Of a stretch of DNA of 64,000 nucleotides, positions 43,391 through 54,884 are shown one piece after another. Origin of the DNA: Dugong dugon (Eukaryota; Chordata; Mammalia; Sirenia; Dugongidae); assembly GCA_030035585.1 (NCBI GenBank), contig CM057462.1:95563234-95627233 (forward strand). Reading direction: 5' to 3'. The stretch's first letter is position 1; each line of letters opens with the position of its first letter. The position numbers and the translations under genes were made by a program. Under the pieces are notes generated by a model. That model saw only the letters and a program-made list of their open reading frames with translations. It was not told where the DNA came from and did no database searches.

Positions 43391-43599
43391 TTTACTTCTT
43401 TAGTTACTTTTCTGCGTTTTTCAGGATGCTGGCTGTATTTATGATATAAGTAAGATTAGCAAGGAAGTATTTAGATTCTTTGCTAAGTGAGGGAGAAAGT
43501 CGTGACATAAAAGCTCCTGGTTTGGTCACTTGTACTCAGCAAGGTTGGAGAAGGTCATTTTTGATGCTTGACTTGGAAACTCTAGCTTGGAAACCCTTT

Positions 43600-44150
43600 C
43601 TCACTGAGTGAATGTTAACTGAATATCTCATGTGTGCAGGACGCTGAACTAGATTCGCTGGTAGAGGACAAGATAAATAAGAAGTGGATCCTGCCTTCAA
43701 GCAGCTTAAAATCCAATAGTGAAGGCAGTCTAGACAATAATGTAAGAGAACATTTGATAAGTTCTATAATAAATTCTTAAGTGAAGTTTGGGAAGAACCC
43801 AAGGGAAAAAAATAGATTTTGAAGAAAAATTTCCTGCAGGAGTGATGGGATATTTCTGAGTCAGCTTGAAGATGGCAGGATTCCCACAGTTACAGTTGGA
43901 AGACAAGGCAGTCCAAGAAGAGAGTCCTCCAAACAGAGACAAATACATAGGGCACAAATGTGCAGACTTGTTTAGGGAATGGAGAGAGTTTTCATTTGGC
44001 TGTAGATCCAGATGTTTAAAATGTAATAGTAACAAATAAAAGTGGAGAAATATGGTAGATTGGGGCCTTAAATGCCTTGGACTAAGGAGTTCTGTCTTCT
44101 GGGAACTTCAGAGCAGATTGAATTCTGCTAAAATCATTGAGGTGGGCTCT
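43600..44150 (-). mobile_element. L2 LINE, antisense
   Basis: ATCTCATGTGTGCAGGACGC, GGATCCTGCCTTCAAGCAGC, ACAGTTGGAAGACAAGGCAG and GGGCCTTAAATGCCTTGGAC, then AAGGAGTTCTGTCTTCTG, follow the antisense L2 order from its 3' end inwards. Confidence 0.7.
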
Positions 44151-44197
44151 ACTTAAACCAGATAAGAAAGGTGAACAAGGCGTGTGCATATATTTAA

Positions 44198-44387
44198 ACA
44201 CAAACCAAAATCGTTACTGTTGAGTTGATTCTGACCCATGGCAGCTTCAGCTGGTGCAGAGTAGTCTATGACTTTTTAGAAATAGATTGCCAGGCTTTTC
44301 TTCCAAGGTGCCTCTGGGTGAGTTCAAATCACCAGCATTTCAGTTAGCAGTCCAGCGCTTAACCATTTATGTCACCCAGGAACTCCA
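44198..44387 (-). mobile_element. AfroSINE, type B
   Basis: Antisense: TGTTGAGTTGATTCTGACCC, AATAGATTGCCAGGCTTTTC, TTCAAATCACCAGCATTTCA and GCGCTTAACCATTTATGTCA, then CCCAGGAACTCC. Flanks share CATATATTTA / GTATATATTTA, a likely imperfect target duplication. Nothing recognised from 44403 to 45018. Confidence 0.88.
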
Positions 44388-45015
44388 TCATGTATATATT
44401 TAGGTGGCTATTAAAAAAAATAAAAACAAAGGGACTAGATCTATCCTTGGGTTTCAAAGTTTCAGAAGAGAAATATCTGGGGCAGCCTAAGAGGATACTG
44501 GCAAACTTTTGAATTAAGCATACAGTTGCTCTTGTAAATGTGATTGTTCCGGGAAGAACAAAATACATTTGTGCAAAGTACCATATAATTAGCTTCATTC
44601 AGATTCAGCATTAGGATGTTGGCATTTCTAGCTACCCCATTTCTAATGATCTTTTTTCTGTTTTTTCATCATTATTAAAATCACCTTTTACTTTCCCTGT
44701 CTTTGAGGTTATAGCCTCACAAATTAAAAGGTCTATTCAGAGTACTCAATAGAAAATTTAATCAAAATGCTAAGCCAGATTTCAGCTAACAAGGTATTAC
44801 CACCACTGGAAATGTGATTCTGATTATTGAGGTAATGCTGTTCGGCTAAATAGGGGTTCATTGCACTGTTCTAGCATTTAAAAGGTAATGTGATATATTT
44901 AGCAGAGAAGTAGAAACAAAAACCATATTCAGAAAAACCCAAAACCATGCAGAGTATGCTAAAGTAGTACAGGAGACAAATATACTTTATGTTCTTTCCA
45001 TCTATCTAGCATCTG

Positions 45016-45018
<3 letters not shown>

Positions 45019-45068
<50 letters not shown>
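45019..45068. repeat. (AC)n microsatellite
   Basis: About 24 uninterrupted AC units, ending ACACGCAAGCAC. Confidence 0.97.
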
Positions 45069-45071
<3 letters not shown>

Positions 45072-45104
45072 AGCACATTCATATTTAATGAAGCAACATG
45101 ATAA

Positions 45105-45290
45105 AGTGTTCTGGACTGAAGTCAAGGATGACAATTTGAGTCTAGGCTCCTCTAATTTTCTGGGTGACTGTGGGCCTGCCTCTTCTTTTAATGTCTCTGT
45201 TCTTCAGTTTTATTCATCCACTTCTTATGAAGGCTAAACCAGATATTGATCTTTACTCTGTTATGTTATCTAATTACCTATTAGTTGTTC
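45105..45290 (+). mobile_element. MIR SINE, degenerate
   Basis: TTCTGGACTGAAGTCAAGGA, TCTGGGTGACTGTGGGCCTG and TCTCTGTTCTTCAGTTTTAT follow the MIR order weakly. Confidence 0.45.
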
Positions 45291-45589
45291 AATGTTATTT
45301 CCTCTTTATTTTGTCGTTTAATGGAAGCTGATTAAAAGCACCACCCCCTTCCACCCATGAACAAGCATTTTTTCCTTAAATTCTGATTTTGGGGGTGGGG
45401 GGAAGGAGAGAAAAACCTTCAAAGTCTTCCTCAACCTCCAAACTAATTCAGTAAACCATAGTATAGATGTAATTTTTTATAATCCCAACAATTTTGAAGA
45501 TTTACCCTGGGGTCAATTTTACATTCAGATTCAACTTCTAGAAAATATTGATTTTGCTAAGCTATTGAATGCACTAAGCACATTGCGTG

Positions 45590-45715
45590 CATGATTTATT
45601 TACTCTTCATAGTGATCAAAGATGAGATCTATTTTATGGATATTAAAACTGCGTCTGATAGAGGTGTAAATTTATTCATGATCACAGAAGTAGTAAATGG
45701 CAGAACCAGTTAATT
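45590..45715 (-). mobile_element. MIR SINE, antisense fragment
   Basis: TTTATGGATATTAAAACTGC, TGATCACAGAAGTAGTAAAT and GGCAGAACCAGTTAATT fit the antisense MIR body. Confidence 0.5.
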
Positions 45716-46428
45716 ATGTGGTATTATAGCTCAAGAGTGCAGAGAAATGGTAATAGGAGCTAAGGAGCATCAATCAAGAAGTTGAAAGAGATACCTAGTT
45801 GACCTCCTAAAGTCCAAGCTCCCCTTCCATAGTGCAGAGTTGTTGCTGGGAAGTGGCTTCCCAGCCAAGAACTTCATTTTCCAGCTTCCCTTGCATCCAG
45901 GTGAGACCATGTGGCTCCTCTGGCCAATGTTATATAAGCAGTTCTATTTATCTTTCTGACTGAAGATTTCTCAATTTCTTCGATTTCTCTTTCCTTTTCC
46001 TGGCAGTCTTACAGGCCATGTGTTGAAGATGACAGCTTCATGAGATGGAAGGAGCATGGGTGAACATATTAGATGTACATAAGAGATAGAGTTAACAGCA
46101 CTCCCTGGCTGTGGAGAGGAGGATGAGAAAGGAAGAGTCAAAGGTGCTTCTTAGGTTTCTGGATAGAGCATCTTGTGGGATAAAGGCACCATTTTACTTG
46201 GAAGGGGAGGCCTGGCATAGGAACTGGCTTAGGAGGAAGTGATGAGGTTAGCTTTAGAATATATACACCTGATGTGAACACCTATGGTTATTTGTCTAGA
46301 TTGTTGAAAGTTAAACAAGATCTTATAGGATATTAGAGTTAATCCTACCCAGCTGAAGGAATTGGAAAGGATATTCTTAGATGGTTTGTGAGCGAAAAAT
46401 GGGTTTTCCTCTCCTTTTTATATTAACA
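45716..46428. other. No gene; possible old LTR remnant at 45820-45940
   Basis: CCAAGCTCCCCTTCCATAGT, CAGCTTCCCTTGCATCCAGG and TGAGACCATGTGGCTCCTCT, then GGCCAATGTTATATAAGCAG, look like an old LTR or MER remnant (the 'cagcctcccttgcagctaggtg' motif). Unproven. Confidence 0.35.
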
Positions 46429-46565
46429 CACAGGAGAAAGATGTGACAGTCTGCTTCTGTAAAGATTTACAGCCTTGGAAACCATATGGGGTGGTTCTAC
46501 TCTGTCCTATAGGGTCTTTGTGAGTCAGAATCAACTTGATGGCAGTGGGTTTGGTTTTTGGTTTC
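46429..46565 (+). mobile_element. AfroSINE, 5'-truncated long form
   Basis: Starts CAGGAGAAAGATGTGACAGT, at nearly the same internal point as the copy at 25199, then TTTACAGCCTTGGAAACCAT and a full tail AGAATCAACTTGATGGCAGT and GGGTTTGGTTTTTGG. TSD ATATTAACA at 46420-46428 and 46566-46574, perfect. Confidence 0.92.
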
Positions 46566-46739
46566 ATATTAACAAGGGACGAGAGATATATTACTATTGG
46601 TACTAGGTTGTATTCTTTACTTTGATATGATATATACTGCTACAGTTTGCTATTTTTCAATGCTCAATTAAAATGATAATAGTAATTCTATGACTAAATA
46701 ATATTAATAACTTTTTGGAGGGTAGCATTTTATTTACAT

Positions 46740-46890
46740 ATCCAAATCCATTTTCTCACTCAATACTCACAATAATCATGTGAAATGGATATTTTACAGT
46801 TCAGAAAACTGAATTCCTGAGAGGTTAAATAATTTTCTCAATATCACACAACTGGTTAGTGCTGAAGCTAGATGTGATTTTAGGTCTGAT
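46740..46890 (-). mobile_element. MIR SINE, antisense
   Basis: TCACTCAATACTCACAATAA, CAGAAAACTGAATTCCTGAG and AATATCACACAACTGGTTAG, then TAGATGTGATTTTAGGTCTG. Confidence 0.75.
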
Positions 46891-47594
46891 GCAAATGTAA
46901 GAAAACTCTGTGAGGGATATGGGTCTAAGAATTATGAGAGTTTAAATAGAAAGCCCTAAATTAATTTGAATTTCAGTTAGGATTGTCACAATTGGTATAT
47001 TTACATACTGTCACAACTGGTAAATTCTTAAGTGATAAGAAATTCTCAGGCATTCAGCTGTTCTGGTAAATTAAATATTCTGGTCACGGGAAGTTTTGAT
47101 ACAGATGATAACTTGCATGCTAGTTTCCAGATAATTAGTCCAACACAGCGCTTTTAACACCAAAGCACTAGTCAGTGTAATTTTATCTTTTGGTGATCCA
47201 GAGGACACTCTAGTTGTTTATTTAGTACATCATGGTGACCATTATGCAAATGAATTACTATTGTACTATATAACTTTCTTATACTAATTTACATTTCACT
47301 CTTTAGCGATCAAGAATTTATTGGAGTCTGTGGTGAAAACTAATAATATAACTGATATTTTCTAATACTTTGCAGTTTTTCCAACATTGGTTGGTTTGTT
47401 CCAATGATGCTGCTAATGTGAGACTTTATTGCACCATGGTCAGAGAATAATGGCCGCATAATTTGTACTTCTGAAAATTGATTGAGGTTATTTTTTTTTC
47501 ATCTGTCTTAAAACTTTCCATGAGAGCTTGCTAATGCATATATTCACTGTTTAATAGAGCTTGTTGGTAGAAAAAAATAGATGATGTTATTTAC
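46891..47594. other. No gene; weak old L1 trace near 47430-47500
   Basis: TTGCACCATGGTCAGAGAAT and GATTGAGGTTATTTTT faintly recall the antisense endonuclease part of an old L1 ORF2 ('tgtggtcagagaa... tgaggtttgttttatggc'). Too weak to call with confidence. Confidence 0.3.
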
Positions 47595-47760
47595 CTGTTC
47601 CAATGCTTTCAATGACTACCCTTTGCACTTAAAAAAAAAAAAAAACTAACGTCCTTGACTTGACCTTCAGATATTTACATGATCTGGCCTTTGACAGTCG
47701 CATCTCATGTCACTCTTCATCTCAAATATCAAAATATCACACATGTATGCATATATCCCC
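47595..47760 (+). mobile_element. L2 LINE fragment
   Basis: AATGCTTTCAATGACTACCC, then after an A-run GTCCTTGACTTGACCTTCAG and TTTACATGATCTGGCCTTTG. In L2 sense order. Confidence 0.55.
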
Positions 47761-48423
47761 TTTAATTCCTAGATATTGGAAGGTGCTAACATTGGTGGCA
47801 GCTACTTAATTGAAGGGGTGTTTTACAGTTGTAGTAATTGAGAGCTACTAAAAGGTAACATTTACTACTGAATCTCTAACTCCAAAAGTATCCCTGGCAC
47901 ATGCTCAGTAGGTTCTTATTCAATCAACCACTGAATGAGAACATGAAGAGATCTGATACTGGTCCCAAGTACTCCAGAGCTTGCTTAACTCTAGGCATTG
48001 AGTAAACAGCTTGAATTATATCCATCCCCAATTCTAGGAGATTGGTGAAAAGAATACTGACCAGTGATCGGGAAAAAATGCTATTCTGGGATTGCCAGGT
48101 AAATTCAAGGACCTAGAATCAGAGAGTCCATGACAGTAGAGCAACAAAGAAAAAATTAAATATTTGGAATACAAGATCTAAAAAGAAGGAAAGAAAATAA
48201 TACACGTTCATTTAGCCGAAGAAGATGCTAAGAGGGTGGCTTAATAAATAGTAAGTCTGCAAAGCGTTAATTTTCCAAGAGGATTGACTTAATATTTTCT
48301 ACCTCCAATAAGGATAGACTGAGGGAAAGCAGGTTTTTATTGCAACTTGATAAATTTATGTTATTTAGAAGGAAGAATTTCATGACGATGAATGTTCTTA
48401 CCTACTGGGATTTATAGCAAAAC
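47761..48423. other. No gene recognised
   Basis: Unassigned AT-rich sequence with only chance frames. Confidence 0.35.
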
Positions 48424-48512
48424 GATGGATTGGTGGGTAGATGGACGTATGGTTGGATAGATGGATGGATGGATGGATGGATGGATGGATGGATGGATGG
48501 ATGGATGGATGA
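48424..48512. repeat. (GGAT)n tetranucleotide repeat
   Basis: About 90 bp, perfect for the last ~60 bp (GATGGATGGATGGATGGATG) and degenerate on the left. A repeat of the same motif lies at 15822-15873. Confidence 0.95.
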
Positions 48513-49914
48513 TCATAATTATACTAAATCCTGCAGGCAGGATTAATCTGTATGCATCCCAAGAAAACTTGGAGCTAAATTCTATATCTAGTTCCTTTTT
48601 AAATCTTTTATTTGCATGCATGTCTATCTGATAGGTGATCTTTTTAAAAATAATTCCAGTTTTATACATTTTTACCTTTTTAAATCATTTCCATTTCTTT
48701 TTGGAAGTAGGCTTCATAAATCCTTTCTACATAGATTTGGTTAACAATCCTGTGGTGTGTTGGGTTGTCAGTGCCATGTAAATCCCCTTCCCCCTTTCCC
48801 ATCTCTCAGCCTCAGTGTAGCAGATTAGAATTAAGCCAAAAGAATTCTATGTAGGATATGTTCCAGCTTTCTTTTTTCATTCACCTTTAAAGAATTCAGC
48901 TCCAAGCACTAAATGGTACATGTAGTAACAATTTAGAGATTTTACCCAAGTACCCACTCCTTCTTCCTTGAATGAAATATAAAAAGGCAAGGGCAAATGG
49001 AAAGCATTTCTGTTATTGTCCAGTTTGCTTTCTTTGGGATTTATTTTCTTGTTGAAAGTGGTGTTCGTGAAAATGAGATTTGGTGAATTACAATTCAATT
49101 GATTTTTTGTCTGTGTATGCCTGAAAATCTGAGTATCCCTGAACAGAGTCATTAACTTCAGTGCTGTGTACATATAAATGTCCAGCTGGGGAGGCACTGG
49201 AAATGGAAGGGGACAGAGAGAATGGATGAATGTGCAGAGAAAGGGGGAGGAGGAAAAGAAAGAATAAGAGGGAAAGCCTGTTACAGAACAAGATCATCAT
49301 GGGACAGGTCAAATTAATTTCACTGGTGTCCACAGTGTTACTGTCCAAGGAGAACCTGTGTCTCCCTACCAGGCTAGGAGCAGGAAACTCCAAATTCTAT
49401 ATCCCACTAACCCAAGTAGAAATAGCGCTAGCAAACTTTCAGATAACACTGGAAAGACCAGCTTATTAACTAAAGTTTGTAATAGACTTGGATAAAGTTT
49501 GTAATAGACTTAGGCATAGAAAAGGCTTCATAAGTGCTTTATTTTCCTACTGTATGAGAAAGTTGTATTTCTTGCTATGAGTCTTTTAATCCCCACATCA
49601 TTTATGATAGATGATAGTCAATTACATTTCTTGATCCAAATTAGTTTTTTTTTTTTGTTGTTGTTGTTATTTTGTTATTACTGCTATAACCAAGGAAAGT
49701 GATATTTTGAAAATTTGATTATTTTCAAACTTTAATGCTGTATTTTTACTTCTAAAGAAATAGAGTTATGGGGCTGCTATACATGCTGGAATTAAGCATT
49801 TAGTTGCTCTGATGTAATCAGTTAAGGTAGATGATTTCTAATTGTTTTATAAATATCAAGATTCCAAGAAAAGCAAGAGAAATCTTCATAAAGTAATACA
49901 TAATTTATTTTGGG
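48513..49914. other. 1.4 kb with no gene; T/GTT-rich run at 49646-49668
   Basis: No repeat recognised except a poly-T run followed by GTTGTTGTTGTT. Frames at 48877-49197 (−) and 49088-49393 (−) overlap and show no domain. I treat them as chance. Confidence 0.4.
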
Positions 49915-50095
49915 TGTTATGCAAGTACTTTTACACTCATTTAAACATTACAAAAACTTTTTATGGTAGATAACTGAGAAAATTGAGACAAAGAGAGTTT
50001 AAGAAGTTTTCCCAGGAGGTAGTGAAGATGAGATTTGAAACCAAGTCTGTCGGAGCTGAAAGCTCATATTCTTTACAACTAAGTACTGCTTCCCA
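49915..50095 (-). mobile_element. MIR SINE, antisense
   Basis: TTTTATGGTAGATAACTGAG, AGTTTAAGAAGTTTTCCCAG and GAGATTTGAAACCAAGTCTG, then ATATTCTTTACAACTAAGTA. Confidence 0.75.
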
Positions 50096-50750
50096 TAGAT
50101 CCCACTGCTGTACTTTCAGCTTAATGGAAGTGGTGCACCTATTTAAAATTCTTCCAATTCTTTTCAGCTCGAACATTATGTTAGTATTGGCACAGTGAAC
50201 ACCAAATACTTTTAAGTGACAAACCTATTTCATAGCTATTTTCTCTTAAACATTTTCTTCCACGTCACCAAGAGATCAAATACTTCTTTTTAAAAAAAGC
50301 CATTACTGTTTTTAGCTCCTCAAAGATCTTAATTGCCATTTATATATTTCCATTTTAGTGCCCCAGTGTAAATTTCCATATCTCACATCTGAACCTCAAA
50401 GTGCCATCCATTTCAGACCCTTTTGCAATCCAGCGCTAATGGAGTGTGTCACTACAATTTTCCCCAACAAGCTCAGCTCAGCTCAAAGTGATGGGGTATC
50501 ATTTTTCAAAGAGGCTTTGGGTTTACAAAGTACGAAGATCACTTGGATTTCTTTTGCTTCACATAAAAAATGAAGGTGAATTATTCAGACCAAAAAGTAC
50601 ATGCCCACCATTTTGGTTAGAATTGCAAATATGTAGAGCAACCAACAACAAATATTTATTGAGTGACTACCGTGTACCAGGCACTGCACTAGACAACTGC
50701 ATTTTGACTTTCCTATTTCCTGGCATTCACCTTTATTAAGCATCTCCTAT
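50096..50750. other. No gene; L2-like 3' end at about 50645-50700
   Basis: AACAAATATTTATTGAGTGA and ACCGTGTACCAGGCACTGCA match the antisense L2 3' terminus. The rest is unassigned. Confidence 0.45.
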
Positions 50751-50788
50751 CTATGAGGCAGAATCGACTCAGCAGCAGTGGGTTTGAT
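50751..50788 (+). mobile_element. AfroSINE tail fragment
   Basis: GGCAGAATCGACTCAGCAGC followed by AGTGGGTTTG is the last ~35 bp of an AfroSINE, with no body upstream. Confidence 0.7.
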
Positions 50789-50805
50789 ATCTACTAGCAC
50801 GTGGG

Positions 50806-50896
50806 GATGGCACAGGACCGGGCAGTGTTTCATTCTGTTGTACATGGGCTTGCTATGAGTCAGAATCAACTCGAAAGCACCTGACAACAACGACAT
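50806..50896 (+). mobile_element. RTE 3'-terminal fragment
   Basis: GGGGATGGCACAGGACCGGG, TTCATTCTGTTGTACATGGG, CTATGAGTCAGAATCAACTC and AAAGCACCTGACAACAACGA are the last ~90 bp of RTE. Confidence 0.88.
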
Positions 50897-50907
50897 TTAC
50901 TAGGCAA

Positions 50908-51058
50908 AGGAGCCCTGGTTGTGCAATGGTTAAGCACTCAGCTGCTAACCAAAAGTCAACAGTTTGAACCTACCCAGCAGATTTGCGGGAGATAAGACCT
51001 GGCAGTTTGCTCCCATAAATATTACAGCCTAGGAAACCCTAAAAGGGAGTTCCACTTA
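50908..51058 (+). mobile_element. AfroSINE with missing tail
   Basis: AAAGGAGCCCTGGTTGTGCA, AGCTGCTAACCAAAAGTCAA, GGGAGATAAGACCTGGCAGT and CTAGGAAACCCTAAAAGGG, then the copy leaves the SINE consensus (TTCCACTTAACAGCAC). The GTCGCTATGAG segment is deleted or replaced. Confidence 0.85.
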
Positions 51059-51714
51059 ACAGCACACAACCCAGCACATATGCTAAGCAGTGGTCTGGCA
51101 CTGGAAATCATAAATATCCTAAAAAATCATGGGAGGGACTGGCCTCCATGTTTACTGGTCTTATGTCTTTCTACAAGACCTCATTATGACAAAGAATCTG
51201 AATCAGATTATAGTACCTATATTTAAAACTTAGAGGAAGAGCTGCTATCCAAAGCATCTTAATCTTTTCTGACAAAAATGTAGTGAACATCGTAATAAAT
51301 AGATATTTTCAGTCCTGGAGCTGCTGTCAATACACGGCGTTATGCCCAGGGCAATTAAATTTGCCTGTTTTGTATTACTGAGACCAAATGTTTGGCCTGG
51401 GTTACTGCAGAAAATAAGTAATTCCATTACATGTGATTCACCTTTGAGTAACCCTTCAAGCTGATGAATACTCAGACTGGAAATATACATGTATTACAAA
51501 AATAATCCACTTAGCGAACATTTATTAGATCTCCTTATGTTCACTGGGCAGCATACAAGGATGTAGACATGTAAAATACTGTCTTTGTATTTAAGAAATG
51601 TGTAGCCTAATTTGCCCAAATTTTTTTCCATTTAAAAATTAATAAGTTGTTTATTTTTACAAGAAGTCTAGATGGATTCTGATGGCTAACAAAAATATAT
51701 GTATATGAAAGACA
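51059..51714. other. No gene recognised
   Basis: Unassigned. A 20-base phrase near 51530 (ATCTCCTTATGTTCACTGGG) is not diagnostic. Confidence 0.35.
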
Positions 51715-51915
51715 TGAATAACATGGACTCTGGGACCAGACAGGGAGTTTGGAAATGTATTCTGCCATTTAGCACCCATGTGATCTGAGACACTAGTTAC
51801 TTCTGTATGCCCCACAGTATGTTATCAATGGGATATAGCTCCCACCTTATGAGGTTGTGTTGAGCTAAGCTAAAGAAGTTCATGACGTATTTCCTAGAAC
51901 ATCTTAAATACTATA
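51715..51915 (+). mobile_element. MIR SINE
   Basis: CATGGACTCTGGGACCAGAC, CATGTGATCTGAGACACTAG, TTCTGTATGCCCCACAGTAT and CTTATGAGGTTGTGTTGAGC. Confidence 0.7.
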
Positions 51916-52364
51916 AATTATGGCTACTACTTTTATTAATGACGTGTGTCTTTGGCTGAATGGAGTTTTTCAATGTGCCATTGTGAACACTGTCCACCCA
52001 AAAATGTGACAAAGTCACAGAATAGCCTTCGCCCTGGGTCCCTATTCCTTGGCCTAATACCTATGCATTCAGATAGGTCCAGCCCGTTATGAACGTGTAA
52101 TACCCATGCATCCAGACAGGTCCAAGAGTCGGGCCCCTTCTCCTTCCCTAATAATTCTGTATACACAAATGAACATCAAAAAACTGAACATCAGTGGAAT
52201 GTAGACAGAAAACACCAGGAAAGGCCATTCGTTATTTTATTTAAATTATTTCACAAACCTTGATTGAGTGCCTGTTTTACTTAATTGTTAAGCATTGATG
52301 GTGTGTCCCCCATTTAGCAGGCATTGATCTGGGCACTTCAATAATCATCATGGGCTGAGCACTC

Positions 52365-52562
52365 TGTAAGAAGTTGTTGGGCTTTGGAGTCACAAAGACC
52401 TGGCTCAAAGTCTTGGTCTTGTCACTTGTTTGCTGAATGACCTTGGAAGAGGAATTTGATTGCTTTGAGTCTGTTTCTTAACCCATAAAATAGGGGGTTT
52501 ATGATACCTTCTGTCGTTGTTCGGAGGATCATTGTGTAACTTGCTTGGCACAGTGCCTAGAC
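52365..52562 (+). mobile_element. MIR SINE
   Basis: GCTTTGGAGTCACAAAGACC, TGAATGACCTTGGAAGAGGA, AACCCATAAAATAGGGGGTT and TGGCACAGTGCCTAGAC. A second antisense MIR trace lies near 52690-52760 (AACTGGGATTTGAACCCATA). Confidence 0.82.
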
Positions 52563-52877
52563 CTTGCTAGATACAGAATCAAGATCTGCCTTCCCATCAC
52601 TCCTAGTGATTAAAGACCTCTTGTCCCGTGAGGACATGAATCTGACATTGAACATAGTACAGTGCTTCTTAGATACTCTATAAATGTGGCTGTGAATGAC
52701 AGTTAATAGGTAGTTGAACTGGGATTTGAACCCATACCTTTGAATTCCAAAGAAGGCCATGCATCCTGCTCCCTCTGTCTCTCTGCTTCTATTTCTGGGA
52801 AGGGAGCATTTGCAAATTTGCAGGAGAGAGACATGAGGGGGTGGTTTGAGTTTCTCTATTATCTGGGTTTTACATAC

Positions 52878-53399
52878 TATCATGGATTAATTGTGCCCCC
52901 CTAAACATGTGTGTCAATTTGGCTAAGCCATGATTCCCAGTATCGTGTGATTGTCCACCATTTTGTGATCTGAGGTGGTTTTTCTGTGTGTTGTAAATCC
53001 TACCTCCATGGTGTTAATGAGGTGGGATTAGCAGCAGGTTGCGTTAATGAGGCAGGACTCAATCTACAAGTTTAGGTTGTGTCTTAAGTCAATCTCTTTT
53101 GAGATATAAAAGAGAGAAGTGAGCAGAGAGACAGGGGGACCTCATACCACCAAGAAACAAGAGTCAGGAAAACAGCACGTCCTTTGGACCCTGGGGTTCC
53201 TGCACTGAGAAGCTCCTAGACTGGGGAAGATTGATGACAAAGACCTTCCCCCAGAGCCAAAAGAGAGAGAAAGCCTTCCCCTGAGCTGGCACCCTGAATT
53301 CGGACTTCTAGTCTCCGAGACTCGGAGAGAATAAATTTCTCTTTGTTAAAGCCATCTACTTGTGGTATTTCTGTTATAGCAGCACTAGATAACTAAGAT
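52878..53399 (+). mobile_element. Solo MaLR-type LTR with target duplication
   Basis: A 522-bp LTR in sense: it begins TATCATGGATTAATTGTGCC and ends GCACTAGATAACTAAGAT. A 6-bp duplication ACATAC flanks it (52872-52877 and 53400-53405; MaLR elements usually duplicate 5 bp). Inside are a TATA box (GATATAAAAGAG, near 53103) and a polyadenylation signal (AATAAATTTC, near 53330). That is the expected U3-R-U5 layout. No internal viral genes remain. The U3 is unlike the MLT1 copy at 41.6-42.4 kb, so it may be a lineage-specific subfamily. Confidence 0.85.
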
Positions 53400-53405
53400 A
53401 CATAC

Positions 53406-54884
53406 TGACCCTAAATAGTTGTCACTGCCATCCCCTCCTCCTCACCCTCCTCTTCTTTTTCTCAGAGCTTCTGGTCACTTCTAGAGTTGGCTTTGGACCT
53501 GTACCTTGCCTTGTTCGGGTCCTGCCCAAAAGCACTGTCTGGAGAGAAGTGGGAGGCAGGAGGTGCACGTGTGCCCCAGTAACATGATATTCAAAGGTAG
53601 TGTCTTTTAAATAATTTTAAAAACATTATGTTTATATGAAGGTCTTGACATCATGATAAAGAGCTATTAGAGAAAGGAAGGTGAATAAGGAAGATAATCA
53701 AAAAGTGATGCCTTCAAAAGGATTGTCTCCTCCAACAAAGACACAGAATGTTTCCACCCCACCCCAGGCTCTTTCTCTCCCACCCCCACCCTAGTCCAGT
53801 GTTAGAACTTGGCTTTGGCTCTGATCCCCAAATTGTACCTGCCCCACATCTCTTCCCATCCCAGCCCCTTTAAGCTAGCTCAAGTGATAAACCAATTGTG
53901 AAGATGCTGTTTGGGAGGCTACCAGTCTATGTTTGGCTGTTTCTCATTGTTGTCTTATCAGCTAGCAGTGGAATGGTAGGAAGCCAGGGTAGGGAGAGAA
54001 AGGGGGTGTTACTGACAGGACTCTCCACTTGCTCTCCTAGGCAGCAAGCACGACAGCGATTCTGGCTAAGGACAGCAGGGTCTTCTGTGTGGTTGGTCCC
54101 CAGCTCCTGGCCACAGGGTGCTAATACTTAGATTTCTTCTGTTCAGAACTCAGCTCTAGGAGTGTTAGTGTGACTTAAAAAAATAAAATAAAATAAAAAC
54201 ACTAAGCCAAACAAACAAAAACCCTACAGGCTCTTCAGAGTGTTAGATTTTTATGTTTTACCTAAAATTGTTATATATTATAGAGTCTAAATTTTCTTTT
54301 TGGAAATTTCCTCTAAATGCTTTTATTTTCAGTGTAACATTTAAAGGCTCAAGTTCAGAATCTGGTATTTGCTTAATGAATCCCCCCAGAACATTTGCAC
54401 CCAGGAGAAAAGAAAATGGATAGAAGTAATGTTTTCCCCTTTACTGTTTCTTCTGCAGGGCTGTGTACTCTTAAAGCCAGAAAGTTCTAAGGTATCTTGT
54501 TTTCGTTTGTTTTGTTTTTAATTAATTCAGGAAATTTTGAAAGAAAAATACCAGTAAATACAATAATTTGTTTTAAATTTAAAAGGCTCTTTAAAAAAGA
54601 CTTTTCCAAAAGAAAACATTTTTTAAAGCTTTTGTCTTGTAACCTATTGCAAGAAATATATTTTACATTGGACCTCAATTTGCAAACACTTACCACACAC
54701 ACCCTGAAGCAAGAATTTTATAAAGCAGTATTTATTCTTTCTGTGGGCAATGCACTTACTTTTTCTCCTTTTTTTTAAATTTTTTTAATTGGAGGCTTCT
54801 TCCCGCTGAATTGATTTCATAGACTACCAATGGGACATGACCTTCTGTTTGAAAAGGAGATGAGAAATAATGTCTTGCTTTTTT
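53406..54884. other. 1.5 kb with no gene; AAAAT run at 54175-54200
   Basis: A pyrimidine-rich patch at 53740-53880 and an AAAATAAAATAAAATAAA run. The frame at 53898-54131 begins with a hydrophobic segment but has no homology that I recognise. See rejected items. Confidence 0.4.

Noticed and set aside
48877-49393. Two overlapping minus-strand frames of about 100 codons in otherwise unassigned sequence.
   Set aside because: Different frames of the same DNA, no domain, low-complexity start, and no supporting splice or promoter context.
53898-54131. A 77-codon frame with a hydrophobic N-terminus that looks like a signal peptide, beside a CTCCTAG splice-acceptor-like site.
   Set aside because: No domain, no second exon and no downstream conserved frame. 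A short frame with a hydrophobic start occurs often by chance in such sequence.
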